Assembly: GCA_031279515.1 (NCBI GenBank) | Contig: JAITII010000148.1 | Span: 1 to 64,000, forward strand | Source of the DNA: Deltaproteobacteria bacterium | GTDB taxonomy: Bacteria > Desulfobacterota > Desulfarculia > Adiutricales > Adiutricaceae | Reading direction: 5' to 3' | Length of the DNA: 64,000 bases | In this document: positions 11,501-23,500 of the stretch, in pieces | Layout of the letters: each line of letters starts with the position of its first letter | Numbering within the stretch: position 1 is the first letter of the stretch | Program-made: the position numbers and the translations under genes | The notes under the pieces: model-generated | Told to the model about the DNA's origin: nothing | The model's input: only the letters and a program-made list of their open reading frames with translations | The model's database searches: none

Positions 11501-14500
11501 CCGGAAAAGATAGTCATCTTAAATGAATTTCCCTTAGACTCCTTTGGGAGGGTGGATATTAGAGCTCTTCCTGCCCCTGGTATGGAGCCAGACGGAATAG
11601 AGCCTCAAGAACCTCAGGAAAGCACCCTTGTTCCCACCATAGGGGAAAGCCCGCAAATCAAAGGCTCCGATCCCTTTGCCGGGGCTCCAGCGGACTTAAA
11701 GCCTCAAGAAAAAGAAAAGCTTTTAGCCTTGTACGGTGAGAACCTTGTAGGGGTAATGCCCTTGGCGCCCTTTCAGGTGGCGGTCTTAGCCAAACCTTTG
11801 GCCAAGTCCCAAATGACACAAGTAAGGCTTAAGGTGCAAGAGGGACTGGTCTCAACTTTGCGCATCAGTTTGCAGGGGCCTTTGGATCAGAAGCTCTTGG
11901 AAGAAAGGCTCGCCCAATCACTTAAGAGCCGCGACATCTTCCGCATGGGCTTTTTCTTAAGGGACCCCTATGAGCCGGCTGTGCTCTTTTTTAGTCAACA
12001 GCCAGCCATGGAAAAGGTCTACACCTGTGAAGACCTGCGCGCCTTTGATAACCGCAAAAAAGAGGACCGCGCCGAGGCGGTACAGGCAAGGCACATTGCC
12101 CAGCTGTCAGACCTTAGTACCCCGCCCCTCATCAGGGTAACTTTATTTAGGTTGGAAGATGAGCTCTGGGAGCTCATTATCTCTTTGAACCAGCTCATAA
12201 GCGATACTTATGCTGGGGCTATCTTTTTCAATGATCTTTTTTCCCAGGTGGACAGTAGCACAGCAAAGCCTGCCTATTTTTCCTTCCTGGAAAGAAGGCC
12301 CGAAGGAAAAGAGGAATCTAGGGAGTACTGGAAGCAAAAGTTAGGCGCACTCACCAGGGTCACTACCCTTCCCATGGCCGGTGAAATGGCGCAAACAGGG
12401 GAACTGGTTAAAAAGGTAGATACCCTCACCCTACAACTTCCAGATGAGTTAAATAAGCGCCTTGGCGTTTTAGCTAAAGACTTAGGGGTAAATGTCCAAT
12501 CCATCCTCATGACTGCCTGGGCCTTGGTATTGGCCAGAGCTGCCAGGACCAAAGACCTTAATTTTGCCTTCATAGCCAATGGGCGGCTAGAAAGGGGCCA
12601 AGAAAATCTCTTGGGACCCACTGCGAGCCTTTTGCCCCTGGTATGCGAGGTGCAAAGCGAAAGCCTCATCTCTTCTCTTATCTTGAAAGTGCACAAAGAC
12701 GTAGTCGAGGCCCTTGGCTACGGCAATATTACAGTAACTGAACTGGAGGACATAAGTCCCTTTGGGGTTGAAACTATAAATCACGTCCTTACCTTTCGCC
12801 GGGCACTTTCCCCGGAGGCCGGGGATTTAAAGGTATTGCGCATCAAAGAAAAGGCCAGGAGACTTCCCTATCCCTTGGTCATCCTCTTTGAAGAGGGAAA
12901 GCATCTTTCAGCTGAATTTATGTATGAAGGGCAACTTTTTAGGCCCTGGCAGATAAATATCTTATCTGAAACCTACCTTACGGTTTTAAATGATGCCCTA
13001 ATTGAAGGGGCGCGGGTACGCGACGTAAAGCTCTTATCCGATGAGGGCCTGCGGCTCCAGATGGAAAATGACGAAGGATTGGTCCGCACCTGGGATGGGA
13101 GCACGGTCCCCGAGCTCTTTAAGAAATGGGCGGCACTGGGTGCGTCTCTCCCAGCTGTCACCATGGGCAATATCAATATCCCTTACGGGGAATTGGATTT
13201 CCACTCCGAGACCCTTTCCAAATCCCTAATGGCACAAGGGGCTTCAGGCGAGCGCGTGGGCATATTGATGGAGAGATCCCCTGCCTATCCAGGTGCCCTC
13301 ATGGGGGTCTTAAAAAGCGGGGCAGCCGTGGTGCCACTTCCCAAGGGAGACGCGGAAGAGCTCTCCCTTATACTCTCTGATAGTCAGCCTAAGGTGGTAG
13401 TTTGCGGAAAAGAAATAGACCGCCAGTTATTGGAGCTATTGGACCGGGTACCTCCCCTTACGGTAGTGGACTATAACGGAAATATCTTAAAAAACTCTTC
13501 CGCCCCAATAAGTTACCCCGTGGGGACTAAAACTAAGCTGGATGCTGGGACCCCGGCCTATGTGGTCTACAGTGATAACCCCTCCGGCGAGTTAGGCAAG
13601 GTGGGCGTAGTAGTAAGTCACGGCGCTCTTTTTAACAATATCGCCTGGTTCGGGGAATTTTTAGAGTTGCGTTCCGGGGATACCCAGAGCTCCTTTTCTC
13701 CCTTTACCCAAGATTTTTCTTTAATGGAGATCTTAACGCCCTTGACCAGGGGCGCCAGGGTCTTCATCTTTTCCGATGAGGACAGAAAAGATCTTTCAAT
13801 ATTGGCGCGTTCTGCTAAAGAAGGTTTTGTGACCTCCATGTTTTTGCCCAAGAGGATCATGAAGCTTTTTGCTGAAAATTATTCAATAAGGTTTTTAAAG
13901 ACCCTTTCCACTGTTGGGGAAGGTTTTTCAGAGCCTTTTAAGATCAAAGATAGCGGCGACTGTAAACTGGTGGTGGGATACGGTATCCCAGAGTGCGGGG
14001 TAACCATATCCGCGGAATCAGCAGCCCCCGGTATGACGCCCTTGGCCCTTGGTTTTTCTGGAGCCAACTGTCCTGCCTTTGTTTTAGATGAATACGGAGA
14101 GCTCCTGCCCCCAGGTTTCCCAGGGGATCTCTTTATTGGTGGGGCCCAGGTGGCCTTAGGCTATTTGGGAAGGCCGGAACTTACAGAACGCTATTTCCCG
14201 CCTGACCCCTTTAAGAACCTTACCCCAGCTGCCTTTAGATCTGAAAGGCTCTTTAACCCCAGGATCTTAGTCTGGCGCGACCCAGCCGGAAGACTGCACT
14301 TTGTAGGCCCAAGCTCCCAGCCTCCCAAGGCGCCGGCCCCGCGCCTTGTGGGCTTTGTGCACAAATTGGAAAAGACCCAGGCTGAGCTCACGGTACCTGA
14401 AGAAGAAACTAGTGATAGGGCTGGCACCATTACGGATCTAAAGCTAGGACCCAGTGAAGCTCCAGCTTCAGAGGGCAGCCAAAAAGTCCAGCCGCTTTTA

Positions 14501-17500
14501 GAGAGCACTTCCCTTCCCACCCCGGGCGAAACCCCCGGAAAAGAAATTGAAGAACAAACAGCCCAAATCCAAGGCGAAACCCAGGGCCAAATCCAAGGCC
14601 AAACCCAGGGCCAAATCCAAGGCGAAGCTATAGTAGAGCCGCTAGAAGAGGAGATCGCCCTAGATGAGCTCTTTCCTACTTTCGATGCCGATGGCCTAGG
14701 AAACCTAGAGCCAAAATTGACACAATTTGGTGGCATGCCTCCAGCACAAGAAGAGGGTGGCGGTAAAGCTCCTGGCGATTTGGCACAACTTGATGAGCTT
14801 ATCCCAATAGATGATGAGGCCTTGGAAAGGGTGGAATTGGAAGATGATGCAGAACCCTTTATCTTTCAGGGGGGACGTGGGGTTTCTATCAGTTCCGGTA
14901 CCATCCCCAGGGTTAGATTAGAGCAAGTACCTGAGCCGCAAATAGAAGATATGCTGGCGCCCAAGGGTACCCCTTACGAGCTCTGGGCCAAGGCGCCCTC
15001 CTCTTTAACTGAGGAAGACAAAAACTATATCCTAGGCCTTTTTCCCAAAGGGCTTAACAAGGTGCTGTCTCTTACGCCTTTTCAATTGGGGATGCTAGCT
15101 AATGAAAGTGAGCCGGTACATTCCGTAAGGCTTTCTCTACCAGAAGATAGTTTAGTAACAGCTACCTCCGTTTCCGAAAGGCTCACCTCTTGGTTGGATA
15201 ACTATACTTTTTTCCGTGAGGGACTTGTAACTACAGGGATTAGCACCCCGGTGCGCATCTTTGTTTCCACTGGCAAAAGCGCAGATAGCGTCTTGCGGGT
15301 TGAAGATTTAAGTTCCCTAGATTTGCGTGCAAGGGGAAAAAGAATAGCCGATAGGGCAAAGAGTCAGGTAGAAGAGCTAAAAAATACCCTGCGCCCGCCT
15401 CTTTTAGCTGTAGATTTGTTTACCTTTTCCGCAGGTAGTGAGCTTTTGGTAAGCGCGAACCAGGCAGTACTGGATAAAAGAAGCTTTTTAAGTTTTGTCC
15501 AAGGTTTAATAGCATTGGATCCCAAAGAGCTGCCAGAGGCGGAAAGAGAGGCTAGTTTTTTTGAGCCCTTGGGTATGGAGCAGAGGGCTAAAAATGATAG
15601 TATCTGGGAAAAGCTTTTAGCTGTACAAAAGGTAGCTACCTTCATTCCCCCAAGAAATATCCGTCCCAAGGCCAAAGAGGTGGGAACTACCAAGGTGGTA
15701 CCGGTTCGCTTTAAAGCTAAGGACTTAGAGGCTTTTACCTCCGCCGCCTCCGGTGATATGGAGTCCTTTTTGTATGGAGCCTGGGCGGCATTTTTAACTA
15801 GATTTCTAGAAAGCCGCTCCATAATGTCGGCTATTTTATTGCCTGCAGCAAAAGATGAATCTTTGGGTCAAGGGGAGGCCATGGTGCCAATTTGCCTTCC
15901 TCTTAACAAGGCTCTGAGCTTGGAAAATGCCCAGGCGCAAGTAAGGGAAACGATTTTACAGATTAGTGAGCTAAAGTATCTCTCTTATCCGGAGATCCTG
16001 CGCCTCTCTCCATTGGGCATGGATTCCACATCTCATCTCTATGTGCCCCCTAGCCGCAACACATTAGCTACTCTTCCAACAATTACTGATTTGGAAGACC
16101 CAATTAGTTCCTTTGAATTTCCCCTGGCCCTAGTGTGGGCGCCCTTTGAGGGGGGTTTGGAATTAAAGCTCCACTACCAGGTGGACTATCTAGAACCCTG
16201 GCAAGTGGAAGTTTTGGCTCAGGGCTATGAGATCTTCTTAAGGGCCCAAGTTGAAAATCCCTCCCAAAAGATAGGGGAGGTGGTGATTTTACCCGAGGAA
16301 AAGGAAAGGGTCCTTATAAACAATAATGCTGCAAGGCTAAAGGTCCCAGAAACCAGCTTAGTGGAGCTCATAGACGAAAGGTGCTTAGAAAATCCCGGGG
16401 ACATTGCGGTTACTTGTGGAGATAGGACACTTACCTACGGTCATTTGCGTGAAAAAAGCATAAAGGTGGCCAAGACCCTCTCTAGGAAGCTACTCCCTGG
16501 AGATCTGGCGGCAATCATACCCCAAAGGTCTGAATTGTACGTCTCTGCCCTCTTAGGGTTATTGCGGAGCGGGGCAGTGGCAGCACCACTATCACTGGCC
16601 TTAGGTGAAGAGCTCCCTGTAGTCTTAGGAAGCCTGGAGCCCAAGTGTCTAGTGTGCCCTAATGGTGAGCTTCCGGAAGTAAAGGATCTTATCAGCCGCT
16701 ATCCATTTTTAACTGTGATAGATTATTTGGGAAACCCAATAACTGGGCTATCTTCCGGAGAGAGCACAGTGGATCTAGCGCCAGTTTCTCCTGCGTCCTA
16801 TGCCTTTGCAGTCCAGGGGCTTATCCATGGGTTTATCCAGGGAAATGATTTAGACCAAAAAAGGGTTTCTTCCCTGGGCTCTATCTTGGTTAGCCATGAG
16901 GCCTTGGTAAATCTGGCAACTATGTGGACAGACTTTTTGAAAATTGTCCCCTTAGACAGCTTTGGAGTGACAGCGGAACCAAGCCTCATTACCTTTGTGG
17001 CCCAGGCCCTGGTGCCTTTAACTAGGGGAGCTAAGGTATGCATCTTGGAGGAAGATAAGTCTTTTGAGATAAATGCGCTCTCTGTAAAGGTACAGGAGTA
17101 TGCTTTAACCCACCTCTATCTGCCCCAGGATCTAACTCTATCCTATGTTATAAATGCGCGCCTTAAAGGTTTAAAGTACCTCATCTCTATGGGAGGGCGG
17201 GGTCTTGGAGGAGGGGCAATAGCTCCGGAATTTGCCTATCATGCCCTCTCCGATTGCGGCAATGCTAAGGTTCTCTTTGTCTACGGAGTAAATGAGGCCT
17301 TGGGGGTAAACCTTTTAGAAGCCGCACATCCTGAAAGGCTCCCTGAGACCATAGGGTCACCCGCTGCAAACTGCCCTGCCTGGGTCTTAGATAGCGAGGC
17401 AAGGGTACTTCCGGCTGGTTACCCGGGGGAATTGGGGGTAGGAGGCGCCATGGTCTCCCACGGGTATTTAAACGATCCCCTCTTAAGCGACAAGAATTTT

Positions 17501-20500
17501 ATTCCTGACCCCTTAAAAGATAAAAGTCCAGCTGAGTGGAAGGCCTTAAGCTTGTTTCGCACTGGAGACAGGGTGCGCCGCAGACCAGATGGTAGGATGG
17601 AATATTTGGGAGATATTAAGCTCTCTCTAGATAGGGATCCTGCCCTAATTGAAAAGACCCTCTTAAGTTACCCAGGGGTCTATCTGGCCCGGGTCTTCTA
17701 TCAACAGAAAGAAGATAAAATTTTAACTATCGCCTGCGTAGGGATAACACCCACCCCAGAGCCCAGTAAAATTCCCGCCATAGAAAGGCAGCTTCTCTTT
17801 AACCTAACACAAGATCTTCGTCCAACTCTAGTTCCCGACAAGGTATCTGTTATAGGTGCTGCGCCTTTAGATCCTTACGGGCGCTTGGATAAAAGTAAAT
17901 TGTCCTTTTCCCCAGAAGGCTACGAGGCGCAGGAAAAAGAGCTAAGCATAGAGGAAGGTACTGGCGAAAAGCTCTTAAAGGCAGTGGAAGCCGCCTTAAA
18001 GCTTGCCCCTGCAAGCGTGAGCCTACAGGACAATTTCCGCGCCAAGGGGGGAGATTTGCTCTCAAGTAGCTTAGTATCCTTGGCTTTGACAGCATCGGGC
18101 ATTAAACTAGCACCCAAAATAATTCTTGGGGCACCTAGTTTGGCCGCTTCCCTAAAGCATGCTTTTTTCGAAATTCAGGATAAGGATTTGGAAGAGGGCC
18201 CAAAGGACCCCTTTGCCGAGGGAACGCAGATCCATACCCTGGCCTCTCTGCGTAAGCAAGATGAAAAGACAGTGCGGGAGCTTTTAGCCCCTATTAGTCC
18301 TGTGGCAATCTCAGTTTTAACACCCCACATGGAGGTCCTGGCCAGGGCCTTGGAAGAGGGAGGCCCCTCTTACACTTCTAGGCTCTTAGAAGTGCCCATG
18401 GCTATAGACCCCTTTACTTTAGAGGGAAGACTTGCGGTCCTTGCCCAGCGCCATGAGATCTTGCGCTCTCTTTTTATCTCTAAAAAGCTTTCCCGCCCTA
18501 GGCTTGCCATAATGCCGGAAAGGACAATACCTTTAACCTTTACATCCCTCATTGGTTTTGGGGAAAAAGATCAAAGGGAACGGATAGAAGAGTTCCGCGG
18601 CTCCTTAGAGTCAGATGAGCTTTTAAAGGAATCCTTATTTCGGGTGGATATCTTCCAGGTAAAGCCTGAAGTAAGTTTAATCTTGGTATCTTATCTGGAC
18701 CTGGCAATAGATCTAATTTCCCTTTCCACCATTACCGAAGAGCTCTTCCAGGGGAGGGCACCTGGTGGTAACCCCAGGCCCTTTTCCCTGTTTCTCTCCC
18801 AACTGGAAGGACGCACATCAGACGGAGGGGCCTTTTGGGCTGCGGCCTTAAAAGGTGTAAAAAAAGAAGCTGGGCTTTTTGCCCCGGCTTATGGGACTGT
18901 AGATGGTCCCGCTGGGGATTTGCCCCTAAGCTTTACCATAGAAGATAGTGTCTATAAGAGACTTAAGGTATTAGCTAGAGAAGGGCGCCTCCCAGTACCT
19001 GCGCTTTTAGAAAGCGCCTTTGGCATTACCCTTTCTTTATACAATGGAGAAAAGGTCCAGGTCTATACACAGATAGCCCCGGTGCGGGGGGCGCTCTCAG
19101 GGGAGCTTAAGAGCACCGTGGGCCAGCTCTTAACCAGGGCTCCCACTAAGACCGAGGTCACTTATAAGAAGACTTTTTTAGAGATAGCCGGCACCCAGGA
19201 ACGCTTTAATGCGGAGGCTGCGGCCTTTGCCTATACCCCCCTATCCGAGGTGCGGAGGGTTACGGGATTAAACTTCGGGGATATTGTCTTTCACGCCGAA
19301 GAAGAGGGGATCTTTGGTCCTAGGGGACTTAAGATTAAAGAAAGGGAGACAAAAAGAAGGCTACGGCTGGATGGGGAGTTTATCTTTCATTTTGAGTGGA
19401 ACGAATCCTTTATTAGAGGATACGCCCATGCCTCTTCTTTAAGGTTTAAATTAAACTTAGTGGAATCTTTTATCGAGACCTACCAGTCTGTCTTACAGAG
19501 TCTAGTCTCCAATCCCAAGCTTCCACTTTCTGCATTAGAGCTTCCCCTTGCCCCCATGCGGCGCAAGCTAATCTCCGATGGCGCAGCAGCAGCCTTACAG
19601 GTTAATTGGGGAGACTTTTCTTTTCCAGAAGGGCTCATTATTGGAGATGGCGCCTTACATGACTCTAAGGAGAGCCGCAACTTTCCTAAGCTATCAGCCA
19701 TTAGAGATAAACTTATTGGATTATTGCAGGGGCAAAAAGAAAAGCCAAAGGTTTTAGCTGTCTTAGGCCAGGGCACTTTTTTGGGTATTTCCGCAGTTGC
19801 TGCCTTTACCGCAGGGTGGACCCTAGTACCACTTTCCCCCTTACTTCCAAAGGAGCGGATAAAGTTTGCCTTAAAAGATAGTGAGACCAATCTATTTTTA
19901 GTCCAGAGCGAATATCTAAGCTTAGCTAATACCTTAACCCGAGAACTAGCCAAGGAAGGGGCGGAAATAAGTATTTGCGATTTTGATGAATTTAAAGATA
20001 AGGGGCATAGTTTTAGTCCCTTAGAAGTGGTAAATTACGATGAAAACAAGATAGCAGCTCTGTTCTATGGCCTGGGCCCCAGCTCGGGAACTGCCTGGAC
20101 TAGGGAGGCTATAGAAAAAATGCCTTTTACCTTAAGCTATAAGGGAGCTGGCGAAAGGGTCTTAGCTGCCAGAGAACTAATACAATCGGGCCAAAAGGTG
20201 CTCTTCTGCTCTGGCGGGCCAAGTGAGGGCTTGGGACAGTTTTTCCATACTGTCTTAGCCCCCTGGTCATTGGGAAATGAGGTCTTTGAAGTGCCCAGCT
20301 TCAAAGACGTAAGTGACAGGGGAACAATAAATAAATGGGCAAAGGCTATAGCCAATTGCATCTTAACTAATGGGATAACTTTGGCTTTTGTGCCGGAATT
20401 TATTGTACCCATTCTTTTAGAGGAAAAAGAGGCAACAGCATCCCTTAGAACCCTTATTATAACCGGCGCCAGTGGGGCCGTTCTGGGAAAACAAGAAGGC

Positions 20501-23500
20501 GAGCTACAGATAATCTATCTCTATGATAATACCGGAGTTATGGGACTTTACTCTTCTTTGGATCTTTCTTTTGGAGGGGCGGTATTAAAGGGAAAACCGG
20601 CTAAAGGACTTACGGCTTATATCATGGGCGATGAGGGTAAGGTTCTTCCCCACGGCGCAATAGGTGAGATCTATTTTGGCGGCAGCTACATTGGTGAGCC
20701 TAAGGGCAAAGAGCCCCACTTAGACTTTCTTTTAAACCCCTATGCTGGCAGCTTTTTATTAAAGACCGGTACCTTGGGCTTCAATAATGGCGCAGGTGAG
20801 ATAGTAGTCTTATTTCCCCTGGAGGAAAAGCATTATCTTCGCGGCAGACCTTACGTCCCTTTTCTAGTGGAGAGCCGTATCTTAAGCCTGGCACAGGTTA
20901 AAAATTGTCAAGTATATTCCCCAGACGGCACGGAACTATCCCTTAATCTAATCTTGGAAGAAAAAATTGGGGACGGGCCTTACCTAGCCAGAAAGCTTTC
21001 GGAGCTCAGGGGCTCATTTTTGCAATTATTGCCTCCCTGGCTTATTCCCTCAAAGATAAACGTATTTGATAGCCTCGGGGCACAAGATCCCTTTTTGGTT
21101 CCAGCTGATGACGAGGTGGAGGCAACGGGCGAGTTCACTTCTATCTTAAATGAGATAGTCTTTTGCACTAAAGATCACCTGGATGGGGCCAAGGGACCCA
21201 ATGTAACTTTTATGGAAGGCGGCTTAGACGATGAAAAGGCCTATTCCCTTTCCAAGAACCTGGAAGCCCGGGGATTTATGGCGGGCTATAAGGATTTTTA
21301 TGCCTTTGCTACCCCTAGGATACTTGCCTATGAGCTCATAGAAAAAGAGTCCCTAATGCCCGTTAGCGCGCCTATGCCCGAAGCCCTTGTGGATTTGGAC
21401 ACCAGTGCCATTTTGCCTGAGGCTACGGAGATAACAGATCTTCAGCTGGACGGTGATTATGGGCTAACCGGAGATGATTTGGAAGTACCAGTTGATATCT
21501 CTGGAATAACAGAGGTGGAAGATACAATGGCCCAAGGGCCTTTGGAGCTGCCGGAAGAGCTCTTGGACCTCCCGCAAGGGGAGGGAAGAAGCTACGAGCC
21601 AGTCCCAGCTGTCTCTAGGGAGGAACTAGCTCGTGCCAATGAAGTAGCTCTAAGCTTGGGGATGCTTGGCAAGGCGGATTTGGACCTAAGTCAAGCCGTA
21701 ACCTTGGACATCAATAGGGTAGTTCCGGCAGAGGAAAATTTTGAAACCGCAGTACCCGAGATAAATCTAGGGGAAGATTTACCCCTCGTGGACGTGACTC
21801 TTGCACAAGGAGATACCTACCTTCCAGAGGAAGAGATAGTAGTAGAAAGTTTCCCCGCTATGGAGACTTTAGCAGATGACGCACCTGATCCTGGCTTAAA
21901 TATTCTAATTCCAGCAAATGAACTTATTAGAGGCTCATTTTTTGAAAATCTAAGCTATGGCTATCTTCCAATAAATACTGCCTCGCGCACAGTAATATTA
22001 AAGGAAGAGATATCCGATGAAAAGCTAATATCTGCTTACAACAAAATCTTAAGAGAATTTCCCCTATTGCGTCTCTTCATAGTAGATAATGAAGATAACT
22101 TTTTAAAGGTATCGCCATTAAATGAAAAAAGTTTTGTAAACTACGATCTTAAAGACTCCGGCAAGGACGCTTTAAAACTCTGGGCGAAAAAAGAGTTGGA
22201 ACTAAAAAAGGAAATAACCAAGCACCTTACTACAGGGCCCACAAGCATCCTCTATAAGGCCAGCTTTCCTGATGGCACAATTAGGCTTTCTTTTATCTTT
22301 TCCACCGTCCTCTTGGACCCGGTTTACGGAATAGAGGCCCTCTCATTAGTCCTAGCTGAATTAGGAAAAGCTAATAAGGAAAACTTAAAGCCTTCCTTTA
22401 CTATGGACCAACCCGTGCCCACTATTGGCCCAGAAGATAGCCCGCCTTTGAAATACTGGGCAAAAAAGCTCTCTGATATGAAGCCCGCGGCCTTTTTAAG
22501 GTCCTCTAAGAATGAAAATGAAGAGCTTGTGCAAAGCCCCATTGACTTTCCACCGGAACTAGTAGCTAAGTCCAAAAAGACCATAGAGCGCTTGGGGGTA
22601 ATGCCTGCGGCATTTGCCGCTGCCCTCTGGGGAAGCTTTTTGGCCCTCTACTTAGATGAGGATAGTGTCCTTGTGCCTTTGACTTTAAGACGCGATGGCA
22701 GGGCCATAACTTTACCTTTACTTATTAAGATAAATGAGCTTAGCTTTCTGGAGTCCATTGAAAAGGCCCAGGCGGATATTTTAGAGGGTATTAAGGAAGG
22801 GCTTTATTCAGGGAGCTTTGTGGGCTTGCTGGCGGTTTTAAAGCGCATGGGAAAAAGAGAGCTAACTTCAGCGTATATCTGTAATGCCCTTTATGTAGAT
22901 CTAAAAGGTGAGCTGCCTCCCTTAGAGGGCGAGTATCAAGGAGATTTTCTTTCTATCTATCCCAAGGCCCCACTATCTTTACTTCTTGACACCAAGATAG
23001 ACTATGCTGCTACCCTTACTACCAATAGCAGTTTCTTTGGGAGTATTGAGAAAGATTTTATCGTATCTGCCTTAAAAAAACTTATGAAAGAGCTTATTGA
23101 AAATCCCCAAAAGCCAATAAGTAGGGTTTCCTTAGTGGATACTAGTGCAAAGGAGAAGATCTTAGAGCTTTCTCAATCGGCAAATAGCGCCCCAGAGCCA
23201 AAAGATAGCTTAGGCTTTGTCCTGGAAAAGAAGGGAAGAGAAAACTCTAAGGCTAAGGCCATAGTTTTTCCTGGGGGCCTCTGGACCTACGGAGAACTTT
23301 TGGCCAGGGCTAAAGAGCTAGCCTCCTTTTCCGGAGATATGGGTCCGGGACTTTTGGGCGCGGTCCTAGAGCCCTGGGGTCCGGACTATGTCTCCAATGC
23401 TTTTAGCCTCATCTTAAATGGTGCGGCCCTTCTCCCACTGGATGCGGAATATGGCCGTATGAGGATAAAGAGCATCTTATCCGATAGTGCTCCGGACCTT

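Noticed and set aside
14191-14736. Minus-strand ORF with PWIWPWVWPWIWPW repeats
   Set aside because: Antisense reflection of the in-frame 24-bp GQIQGETQ repeat inside the giant gene; no independent coding evidence.
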